41,103 nt of DNA from a bacterium (GTDB lineage: Bacteria; AUK180): NCBI GenBank assembly GCA_023133295.1, contig JAGLWT010000120.1:1-41103 (forward strand), read 5' to 3'. The notes below the pieces were generated by a model. That model saw nothing but the letters and a program-made list of their open reading frames with translations, was not told the DNA's origin and made no database searches. Made by a program: the position numbers and the translations under genes. Shown in pieces: positions 17,501 to 23,840 of this stretch; the stretch's first letter is position 1; each line of letters starts with the position of its first letter.

Positions 17501-20158
17501 CATATCACCGATACGCACACCTTCGATAAGCGCGCCGGTATCGGAAATGAAGTCAAGATCGCTCACCCATTGGTCTTCATATATCTCTGCATTGTCAAGG
17601 CAAGTATCGGAAGCATCCGAAGAGTCAATATAATTCACTGTCAGGGTTTCCGTCGGATCGGATTCAATGATGCCGTTTCCCTGAACAACTGTAGAATTTA
17701 CTATGGGTATTCCCGCGATATTCTCAAATATGCCTGTTGAAATACCGGTCTCGGTAAGCAGGATGGTCTCTGAATCCGCAGAAACAGAAGTCACAAGTGT
17801 GATCTCCAGATCCTCTACCGAGTTAGGATCTAAGTTCTCGTCAGCATCTGATAAACTGATAAATACATTCTGCCCGGTGTAATAGAAAGTGGCATCCGCC
17901 GAAAGGAAATCCAGGAACACAATACCGGACGGTACGGCAACACCGATAAGAGCGGTAATGGAAGAGGTATCGGATTGATCATGAAGATCTACATACAATG
18001 CGGTCAAGGTATCCGCGGCGGAGCTCTGAAGAATGAGGTCCGAGGAAACAGCCGCAGCGTTCGTGAGTGTTATGGGCAGGATATTTGTGAAGATCCCTGA
18101 AGAAATACCCGTTTCGGTAAGCAGAAATATTTCCGCATCACCGGAAATGCTCATATTACATTGAACATTCAGGGTATCTAAGGATGAATCATCTCTGTTG
18201 CGGTCAAGATCATTTACCTTCAAAAAGACCTGGTCTTCATCGGCTATAAGTTTAACTCTTGGTATGATCCCGTCGGTGATCTGAATTACAGAAGACGAAG
18301 GAGAAATGAAATATACCTGTGAAGTTGTCGTATCCGACGGATCATTGGGATCCGTGTAATAACCATGAAGAATATCGCCGGGATTGGCATTCACGATCAT
18401 ATTTCCCGCACTGTAGGGGACCGGAGCAGATAAAAGTGAAAAAGTGAAGGTGCTGCTGTCCGTGCTTTCTTCGAGCAGAACAATATTCTCTGTATCATCT
18501 CCCGAATCATTTATCAGCGTAAGAGAAAGGGTTTCCGCGATGGTATTATTGATATTCTGATCGGGATCAATAAGTTTCAAATAAACCGTATTACCCACGG
18601 CGTACGAAAGGACCGCCTGGCCGTCAATATCAAAATAATTCAGATGTGAAGTGGTAGTATCATAAAAGATCGCCGTATCGTAAACATGTAAGGCAGAACC
18701 GGTGTAATCCTTCTGATCATAGTAATCGACCAGAATATTATCCCCATTGGAACAATTCAAGTGGCCGTTCTCGGCAACAACCGCTGAAACGGTAGCGGTG
18801 ATGCTGTTTCTGAATATTCCGGAATCCGGGTCGACCTCGGTCAGCATGACAGTTTCACTGTCCCCTGCATCTGAAGTCAGAGTGACAAGAACGCTTTCAC
18901 TGACCCCGGCATCAACATTCAGATCAAGGTCCTCAACGGTTATAACGACCTGATCCCCATTCCTGTATATCTCGGCATCGAAGTACACCGTACCTCCGTT
19001 GTAATGATAGAGACAATCATTTACGGTTAAGATCGTATTATTAGAAACAAGAAAACCGCTTCCGCCGTTATCATCAAGATAAGAAGTATAGAAAGGATCA
19101 TAATTCGCCGATGATGGATCATTAAAGTAGAGCTTATATGTTCCCGTATCTGCAACGCCAAAGGAATATACGCCATTTGAAATAGTATGCGGCCTTGTAT
19201 CGTATACACTGTTATCCATTTCATAGACATATATTGAGATATTGGGAATCCCTATACCGCTTCTACATTCCGTAACATTTCCTTCGAATCCCTGCGGATA
19301 GATCTGCCAGCTCGGGATACCTGTTTCCGATAATTCTGAATCCTGTGTCCTCCACTGTCCCGTATCACCAAGAAAATAATTGTTCAGTGAGACGGTATCA
19401 GATGAAGAACTCGGATTTATATAGAATTTATATGTAATATGATACTCTCCATTTCCGAGTGCATAGGGATAGTAGGTTTGCGGGTTATTATAGTTTGGAA
19501 AATCGGATTTAATGTCTGTAAGTTTTACCGTATCATATCGGTTTAAAAAGTTTCCCCATGATAGATTCGCGGGACTTCCTCCTGTTATCTCAACGGTTTG
19601 CATAATTTCCACATAACCGCCAAGCAAGAGATCACCGACGACATTGTTTGTAACAATGAATTGTCCTGTATTCCACGATTGAACTACATAGATATCTCTC
19701 TGAATTGTTGATAATGTTTGCGGCACACCTTCAATATAGTATGTTGCATCCATCTGTAATATATCTGGAAAATTCTGCTCTATGCCTGATCCTGCTTCAA
19801 AGCCCCATGGTGTAACTGCCCAATAGAGGTATTCACAATTTCCGGGATATAAGTTCTTTATCTTCTTTGTCTTTTCCTCACCCATTGGGATCGTAAAGCT
19901 ATCTACCGTATCATTTATTGTAATTGTAGCGACAAATGTATCTATAAGTTGTATTGGATCCCCGCTAATCTTTAAGATCACGGTAAAATCGGTTGCGAAA
20001 CCGTCAGATTTTCTGTAATGTGCCGGTGCATTTGCTGCCTCTGCTGCATTTGCACCCCCGATCATAAGTCCCCATTCCATTGTCGGTGTACCGAATATCG
20101 GCACAAAAATAAAGAGTATCAGGGCTGCGAAGATAAGAAGTCTGAATAATCTACCCAT
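11534..20158 (-). CDS. Giant (2874-residue) repetitive surface protein with Ig-like repeats, DUF11 repeats and T9SS-type tail
   Basis: A signal peptide (about 1-24, possibly to the AEAANA region near 43) leads a unique N-terminal domain (about 45-385). About ten diverged repeats of roughly 115 residues follow (about 390-1830). Each has a GDxVYIxLxDxDxN segment, an SGDTExVxLTETG-SGIF segment and a final YxDPxDxSDT; the acidic DxDxN segments suggest Ca binding. An unrelated block of about 280 residues interrupts them after the seventh repeat. Seven DUF11/CARDB-like domains come next (about 1840-2670; motif GTDTA...GDILPGETV). The end has an SPNSDGFKDS motif (about 2715) and a YPNPSYG sorting tail (about 2784-2874). 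A strong AGGAGGA site lies 5 nt before the ATG. It is likely an extended adhesin or surface filament; the function is inferred from architecture only. Confidence 0.9.
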   Translation of the reverse strand: MGRLFRLLIFAALILFIFVPIFGTPTMEWGLMIGGANAAEAANAPAHYRKSDGFATDFTVILKISGDPIQLIDTFVATITINDTVDSFTIPMGEEKTKKIKNLYPGNCEYLYWAVTPWGFEAGSGIEQNFPDILQMDATYYIEGVPQTLSTIQRDIYVVQSWNTGQFIVTNNVVGDLLLGGYVEIMQTVEITGGSPANLSWGNFLNRYDTVKLTDIKSDFPNYNNPQTYYPYALGNGEYHITYKFYINPSSSSDTVSLNNYFLGDTGQWRTQDSELSETGIPSWQIYPQGFEGNVTECRSGIGIPNISIYVYEMDNSVYDTRPHTISNGVYSFGVADTGTYKLYFNDPSSANYDPFYTSYLDDNGGSGFLVSNNTILTVNDCLYHYNGGTVYFDAEIYRNGDQVVITVEDLDLNVDAGVSESVLVTLTSDAGDSETVMLTEVDPDSGIFRNSITATVSAVVAENGHLNCSNGDNILVDYYDQKDYTGSALHVYDTAIFYDTTTSHLNYFDIDGQAVLSYAVGNTVYLKLIDPDQNINNTIAETLSLTLINDSGDDTENIVLLEESTDSSTFTFSLLSAPVPYSAGNMIVNANPGDILHGYYTDPNDPSDTTTSQVYFISPSSSVIQITDGIIPRVKLIADEDQVFLKVNDLDRNRDDSSLDTLNVQCNMSISGDAEIFLLTETGISSGIFTNILPITLTNAAAVSSDLILQSSAADTLTALYVDLHDQSDTSSITALIGVAVPSGIVFLDFLSADATFYYTGQNVFISLSDADENLDPNSVEDLEITLVTSVSADSETILLTETGISTGIFENIAGIPIVNSTVVQGNGIIESDPTETLTVNYIDSSDASDTCLDNAEIYEDQWVSDLDFISDTGALIEGVRIGDMDAFLRLQDIDLNLSPGVMDTFAISVYCTVTGDTETVDLTETSADSGVFESPALNLTLIPGAPFDGAITVISGEFIASTYIDPGDATDTSHDELFTVAPSFASLALYDKWGELSDAFDVGDTVTIEINDPDNGLSFIAKDSLDIVILNISTSDTEDLELIETASNSGIFRGILPLDSGPLSSNNGILTGFNDQTADVHYEDIYDSSDTAVDEFLIKESSDSILNTTDNTGFIVKNSYFLGEKIYIRIIDDDNNRDLSAIENIAVTLNVQTTGDSETLYINETEISSGTFFYSLGILSQKAAAIAGDGILQTANSDTVTVSYSDRYHNDDNSMAYAFISQANSRIKSLHFHNDLSCDTFSGNNTVSLTQSVIQWTQTPAFAEDFIISGILEGVLHLSGDGMVGKLIVEKILTSGDTQVIGISDDFTLTSMSDIYMVSLFPAVSTISAGERVLVKLVFTGGVPTTYFDSRISDSRIEIPTVTYVNVESAMSYKEDFATDPTGTSANLDFYPGQTIWVRAAVSDPFGSYDIMDSTGARIISPSLAVDTNMIMVSDDGISLKKFQYPVPAVTPGNYSISIKGVESNLVTDSSSFTISVSTSVSQVSFTDEFGIDKGNYIPGDTIYITLEDEDSNLAPSSSDSEVMTLLNLTSADTESIVGWELSPGIFKFSIISALTPVTVSDGILQGDPGDEIFVQYSDPWDSGDISSDTAVFILSSASSIDIENSNNVSQAIFKVGQKFYIRGDDLDENVDDLILDDIQITAESLIGGDSETFVLDETGMATGIFLSALNEFTAAASAVGDGVMTVSSPDSVVFSYSDRDDPSDTSSVIIAVSSTVLGTLEMDSALYLEGNTINISLFDPDLNSDINTAESVDVYISGGTGDTEKVTLNSLGINSDTFTGSISVIEDRTPSIYTVYDAIFHASGDGYSDTITCSYDDLSVPGQSHQLIYSYSTFQGVPLYEIEKEQKYDIRAQGLDQEYTVYFRNFSTTKGSGCDINDLLAAGLAFNSATDGGALSGNTVTWVIGEIVPSIGQDSVTLIVDVQFSLSDGDTVSNYAVIDDGTNYETSNITVFTAGYFPYLEIIDINDDPDPVNAGESISYTIIAENCGNTPAVTFIGEFSVPDLTSWLSGGTLAGNTVSFPIASLNVGDTVSMNYIVEVSTSVSDGTILTQHSRVTASNVLEDARDEEDTLVNSQPALSIVKSVDPLMADKGAAVTYTLVVQNIGTDTAYNTVLEDQIPFDTTFSWADSGGVFAAGVCTWTLGDILPGETVTVNFAIIVAGSADYGDVIWNSARGIFNGAGAYTYSNSISFDVNIFPILSLTKSSTETVVAGDTITFAVILENTGTDTALSMSVYDTVPAGMTFQSSIPVPSSFSGDVYRWNLASLGISDTYLIQILMTADITIPNSTGLTNRADLVTSYGNDDYDTADYTVLNTASLSLDKSAPSIVECGDTFVYSIAYQSTGADTLTSVVIYDTIPHPLSWVSGGTYDGTGVSFNIGEIEPYSTVNTVSFVVSVPASFTNGYSIANIANGNSFESGDSFSDYTYTVISSTPVLSIVKEVDKLAASQGDPLIYSFIITNTGTDTALSSVISDTISIFLNYLSGADTVTGSLIQIDVGDVLPGETVNESFIITIDIATPMDTIVYNSAALTAVNSDTVFSDTVATTVGLYQDPALDNLLLPVSIDQDDTATVCVSYSNQGDDISDTFNVTVEFPDYFIPTAPGATVEAGKITYEIPSMAISASDTQSFVIAYSTPASVIETSVLFRAYVTPVGTEKDTVNNTAISSIMLYNDIAAIYILDKNNISRRTLLPPVRFIPASDEEFILTGHTISPNSDGFKDSITLYWEAAEILIDGRDDLGNILADGDYKVVLRITPASGEMREYIETIHIYSAPEDLISSIKLYPNPSYGADQMIFSYIPNYDCSVRITIYGVAGNKINSYFSEDSTKEQMIWDLTNSSGEKVASGIYFIIIRAEYEGKRELFGPYKAAVIK

Positions 20159-21231
20159 CCGTTTCCTCCTTCATCATCATCATAAATGGCAGAATCGATC
20201 ACTGTCGAGTTCAAGGAATTCCACCAATTTCCCAAAGCATCAATGTTTGCAGACGATATATTCACGAATGAATATTCGCTGCAGATAAAACTGTTATTAC
20301 CGTGATCAAGGGATGTTCCCAGGTCCGCGGTCCCATTTATATTTACGATACCCTTGACGCAATTATCAAAAAGGGTGTCTCTTATAAATAATGAAGAGCC
20401 GGAAGCATAAATACCTGTTCCGCACTCCGTAAAGGATGAGTCTGAAATATTGGATGGGACAGAACCCAGCTGTATAGCCGTCTCGCAACGGGCGAACTCA
20501 TATTTTCCCGCCGGAAGGGAAGCAGAGTTTATTCCGCAGACCGCGTTTTCCAGAGCAAGAGCTGACACCGAAAAGGTGCCGTTGATATAAATGCCCATCC
20601 AACAGTCACTTGTGGCGGAAACGCCCTCAATTGCAACCGGTGAGGTCTCGCTTCCCTGAATGTGAAGCGCACCGTAAACGATCATCTCGATCTTCGCCGT
20701 GGAACTGCCCAGATTAGAGCCGTCCGATGCGGAGATCGTTAATAATGCGGAGTCGGCTATTGTCAGCGTCCTCCCCTGAGGCACAATGATATCCCCTGTA
20801 ATGTTATGTGTGCCTTTCCATATTTCGTCAACGGTTAAAATACCGTAGGCCGTCATGCCGATATGAACGAATTCCGCTACATCGGTATATAATCCGACTT
20901 CATCTTTTGCCCGGCAGATAATATTATAATCACCAAATACGGATCCGCTTGTAAATACGGTTGATGCGCCCTGTGTATTTGAAAAGGTCCCGCCGCCGCA
21001 GCTCCATGTAAATGTGATCGCATCCCCTTCGAGGTCGGTCGCTGAAACAGACAGCGCTGCCGTCTCACCGTAATTCATGAATTCCGATGCGCCCGAGATC
21101 ATTACATCATATGGCGCGCTCTGTGAAACTGTGGATAGCGGATCAAGCGGGTTTCTCCTCTCAAATGTGCAGGAGGCGAACATTGAAATAAGGAGGATGA
21201 GGATCAATACGTTAATTTCAAACTTAAACAT
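20119..21231 (-). CDS. Lipoprotein with PKD/Ig-like domain and right-handed beta-helix
   Basis: The 370-residue product has a lipoprotein signal with lipobox FASC (Cys21) and then NPLDP, a motif common in lipoproteins of this bacterial group. Residues about 38-128 resemble a PKD/Ig fold (YGETAALSVSATDLEGD...FTWSCGGG). From about 130 to the end, short beta-rungs (GTHNITGDIIVPQG, GALHIQGSETSPVAIEG, DNCVKGIVNI) resemble a right-handed parallel beta-helix. It overlaps the upstream gene by 28 nt and the giant gene downstream by 40 nt. It may anchor or modify the giant protein; that partnership is inferred from operon context. Substrate or ligand cannot be told. Confidence 0.8.
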   Translation of the reverse strand: MFKFEINVLILILLISMFASCTFERRNPLDPLSTVSQSAPYDVMISGASEFMNYGETAALSVSATDLEGDAITFTWSCGGGTFSNTQGASTVFTSGSVFGDYNIICRAKDEVGLYTDVAEFVHIGMTAYGILTVDEIWKGTHNITGDIIVPQGRTLTIADSALLTISASDGSNLGSSTAKIEMIVYGALHIQGSETSPVAIEGVSATSDCWMGIYINGTFSVSALALENAVCGINSASLPAGKYEFARCETAIQLGSVPSNISDSSFTECGTGIYASGSSLFIRDTLFDNCVKGIVNINGTADLGTSLDHGNNSFICSEYSFVNISSANIDALGNWWNSLNSTVIDSAIYDDDEGGNGWVDYSDFLSSQP

Positions 21232-22007
21232 GCTGTATGCCTCCTCTTAGAAAGCCCGAGAGCAAAAGGTGAAGTATGGTCGGGACGGACCTTGCCGCCC
21301 CATATCATCTGATACACGGAAAACACTCCAAGAGATATTGAAGCTGCCATATAGACCTTGAATCGCTCTTCGTTCACCTTAACACCGTCCCACATACCAA
21401 GAAGTTCCGAAGGGTCGGAGGCGTCCATATAGTCGGAGTAATGGTCGTCTGCCTGAGAATAGAACATATATGAGACACCGCCTAAAGCCACCGCGAGCCC
21501 AGCGGAAACGAATGACTCGACCGGAATTTTTCTTTTATCCTTTTTGATAAGGCCGGCTTTTTTTAATTTATTACGGCGCTGCAGTTTAGTATTCAGGGCC
21601 TTCGTCTTCTTTTTCTTAACTTGCTCAGGATCAGCTTCTTCTTTCTTCTTCGCCTTCTCCTTAGCCGTAATTGGTATCTTCACTGTACGCTTCTTCTGAT
21701 AGACCAAAGCGCCAAAGCGATTTTGCTTAAGTTTTTTGACAATGGCGGTTTTCTTGGTGTATGAATCGGTCTCGCCTACCTTTATTCCGAACTTTATCTG
21801 TCCCGCTACCTTCTTTTTGACGATCTTAAGGCCTTTGAAGTCAAAGCTCTTCATAAGCTCTATATTCTCTTTCGCCTCGGCTTCTCCAAGATAAAACCCC
21901 TCGTAGATCACATATGAAATTCTGACTTCTTCGCGGAACTCCTGACCCTCCTCACAGAAGAGAAATGCGGCAAAAAGAATAAGGGCAAATACAATCGCTC
22001 TCTTCAT
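21204..22007 (-). CDS. Exported basic protein of unknown function with C-terminal membrane-like helices
   Basis: I do not recognise this 267-residue protein. It has a signal peptide (about 1-18) and a beta/alpha segment (28-90, VRISYVIYEGFYLGEAEAKENIE) that vaguely resembles a SPOR domain. A strongly Lys-rich linker (about 108-160) follows. Two hydrophobic helices (about 163-182 and 220-240) are separated by YSQADDHYSDYMDAS, a pattern like the DUF5683-type helical hairpins of FCB bacteria. It heads the operon for the lipoprotein, the giant surface protein and SixA. The ATG lies only about 2 nt after the predicted transcription start, so the message may be leaderless. Confidence 0.7.
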   Translation of the reverse strand: MKRAIVFALILFAAFLFCEEGQEFREEVRISYVIYEGFYLGEAEAKENIELMKSFDFKGLKIVKKKVAGQIKFGIKVGETDSYTKKTAIVKKLKQNRFGALVYQKKRTVKIPITAKEKAKKKEEADPEQVKKKKTKALNTKLQRRNKLKKAGLIKKDKRKIPVESFVSAGLAVALGGVSYMFYSQADDHYSDYMDASDPSELLGMWDGVKVNEERFKVYMAASISLGVFSVYQMIWGGKVRPDHTSPFALGLSKRRHTACLSLKLTY

Positions 22008-22015
22008 CCTTATAA

Positions 22016-22045
22016 ATTATAATACATATGTTAATTAAAAGTCAA
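22016..22045 (-). promoter_or_regulatory. Promoter of the giant surface-protein operon, embedded in the thrC stop region
   Basis: On the minus strand the -35 is TTGACT (22040-22045, overlapping the thrC stop codon), the spacer 18 nt and the -10 TATAAT (22016-22021). The predicted start at about 22009 leaves essentially no leader before ATG 22007. Confidence 0.65.
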
Positions 22046-23241
22046 ATAAAGGGGAGGTTCAGCCCCTTGGAAATATCTTCCATGGAGTAGTTATCAAATG
22101 AGGCGGTCACAAAAGAGAACTCATTACTTCTATCGGCGGAGCAGGGATCTTTCAGTCCGTTTCCCGTTACCATGACAACGGTATCACCCTCCGGTTTCAG
22201 CTTTAAATACCCCGCATATGCGGCGGAAGCGGCGGGTTCGCAGAAGATCCCTTCGTTCTTTGACATGTCATACTGGGCCTGCATGATCTGGGCATCGGAT
22301 ACTGAAATAAATGTTCCCTGCGTTTCATAGGCCGCCCGAAGCGCCTTATACCCGTCACGCGGATAGCCGACAGAAATTGAATCGGCAATGGTATCGGCTG
22401 ATTCAGGCGTAAATTCCATCGAATTGTTCTCAAATGCCTTTACGAGCGGGGATGAGCCCTCGGCCTGCACACCGATGATCCTGGGAATTCGGTTTATCAT
22501 GCCAAGCTCCTTCAATTCCCAAAAGCCCTTGTAAATACCGCCGATAATACAACCATCGCCTACGGAAACAACAATATTGTCAGGCGTGTTTCGGCCAAAT
22601 TGTTCATATATCTCGAAAGCAGAGGTCTTCTTTCCTTCTGTCATCATGGGATTTATGCCTGTGCTTCTTAAATAGGCCCCGCAGTAGCTTGAATACTCTG
22701 TAGCCATGTCAAAGGCCTGATCATATGTTCCTTTTACCTTCACCAGCTGAGCGCCGTGCATCAGTATCTGCAGCAGTTTCCCTTCCGGAGCGGATTCGGG
22801 GACAAAAATGACCGCCTTTAATCCCGCGGCGGCACAGAGAACAGAAAGTGAAGCGGCGGCATTTCCGGTAGATGCGGTGACGATGGTGTCCAAGCCCAGT
22901 TCAGATGCTCTCAATACGGCTATGGCGCTGGCCCTGTCCTTATATGAAAGGGACGGATTTCTTGAGTCGTCCTTAAAGAACAAATTGGAAAGCAGGCGGC
23001 TTTGTACCAATGGAGTACCGCCGATCGGAAGGCGGATCAAAGACCTGTCCACATCTACGGGAAGAAGCTGCGGATAAATGAACATATCAAAAATATCGGC
23101 GGGTCCGGTAATATCGATATTTCCATAATCATAGATCACATCCAGATTCGAGCCGCATGAAGGGCAGGTCAGCATTTCCTTGTCAGGACAAGAAGGGTAT
23201 TCTGATGAGCATTTTACACATCTATAAGAGAATTTTTTCAT
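22042..23241 (-). CDS. thrC: Threonine synthase
   Basis: The 399-residue product is a PLP fold-type II enzyme converting O-phosphohomoserine to threonine. An N-terminal zinc-ribbon (C8, C11, C26, C29) precedes the catalytic domain, as in many class-II-like threonine synthases. The PLP lysine is K101 in SLSYKDRASA, and the phosphate-binding loop is seen as SVGDGCIIGG. The ATG overlaps the upstream gene's stop (ATGA, 23238-23241). It is last in the rpe operon, a biosynthetic gene behind envelope genes. No other threonine-pathway gene is in the window. Confidence 0.93.
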   Translation of the reverse strand: MKKFSYRCVKCSSEYPSCPDKEMLTCPSCGSNLDVIYDYGNIDITGPADIFDMFIYPQLLPVDVDRSLIRLPIGGTPLVQSRLLSNLFFKDDSRNPSLSYKDRASAIAVLRASELGLDTIVTASTGNAAASLSVLCAAAGLKAVIFVPESAPEGKLLQILMHGAQLVKVKGTYDQAFDMATEYSSYCGAYLRSTGINPMMTEGKKTSAFEIYEQFGRNTPDNIVVSVGDGCIIGGIYKGFWELKELGMINRIPRIIGVQAEGSSPLVKAFENNSMEFTPESADTIADSISVGYPRDGYKALRAAYETQGTFISVSDAQIMQAQYDMSKNEGIFCEPAASAAYAGYLKLKPEGDTVVMVTGNGLKDPCSADRSNEFSFVTASFDNYSMEDISKGLNLPFI

Positions 23242-23840
23242 AATAGTTCTCCAAAACGCGAAAGGTTAAGCAATATCATCCGCGATTTCGCGTGCTTCCG
23301 CGAAAGTGATATATATTCCCTGGCATCATCTCGTTTTCTCAGGCGATAGGCCGCTTTGGCGGCTTTGTAATACAGCATGCCCTTTTCTCCGCCCCGCTCT
23401 ACTGCGGATAAATAGTTTTTCAGGGCTTTGCGGTATTTTTTGTCAGAGAAGAAGAGATCACCGCATACTTCACTGTATTGCGGAGTTCCCGTATCAAGTT
23501 TGGGAATGTACATCTTCGCCTGACGGATCATTTTCCATCTCAGAAGGTTTCTTAGGAACAACACCCCTATACGCTCACTTTCCTTGATAGGATCAAGCTG
23601 AACAAGTATATCATGAGCATCCTTATGCCTTCCTGTCTCGGAGAGAAGCCGCGCATACCACACCTTCACCTCAAAGGGCGGGTCGGTGCGTTTGAAGGCA
23701 TCCTCAATTTCACTGAGTGCATAGGTGATCTTGCCGCTGAAGTACAGTATTTTTGATCGTGAAAGTTGATCTGCTGTGGGGAGCACAGCCCCCCACAGCA
23801 TCAGTATCGTAATTAGAAGATACTTTATTTTTTTATCCAG
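23238..23840 (-). CDS. Exported TPR-like helical repeat protein
   Basis: The body (about 180 residues) is made of helix pairs resembling tetratricopeptide repeats (SKILYFSGKITYALSEIEDAF, then VWYARLLSETGRHKDAHDIL, and YRKALKNYLSAVERGGEKGMLYYKAAKAAY). The first ATG (23801) has no ribosome-binding site and cuts off the basic end of a signal peptide. A CTG at 23838-23840, 8 nt after AAAGGA, restores a typical signal sequence (DKKIKYLLITILMLWGAVLP, then TA). I therefore place the start there, overlapping the upstream stop by 16 nt; ATG 23801 is the conservative alternative. It probably acts in the periplasm with the preceding PorV-OmpA-SPOR protein. No specific function is known. Confidence 0.7.
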   Translation of the reverse strand: MDKKIKYLLITILMLWGAVLPTADQLSRSKILYFSGKITYALSEIEDAFKRTDPPFEVKVWYARLLSETGRHKDAHDILVQLDPIKESERIGVLFLRNLLRWKMIRQAKMYIPKLDTGTPQYSEVCGDLFFSDKKYRKALKNYLSAVERGGEKGMLYYKAAKAAYRLRKRDDAREYISLSRKHAKSRMILLNLSRFGELL

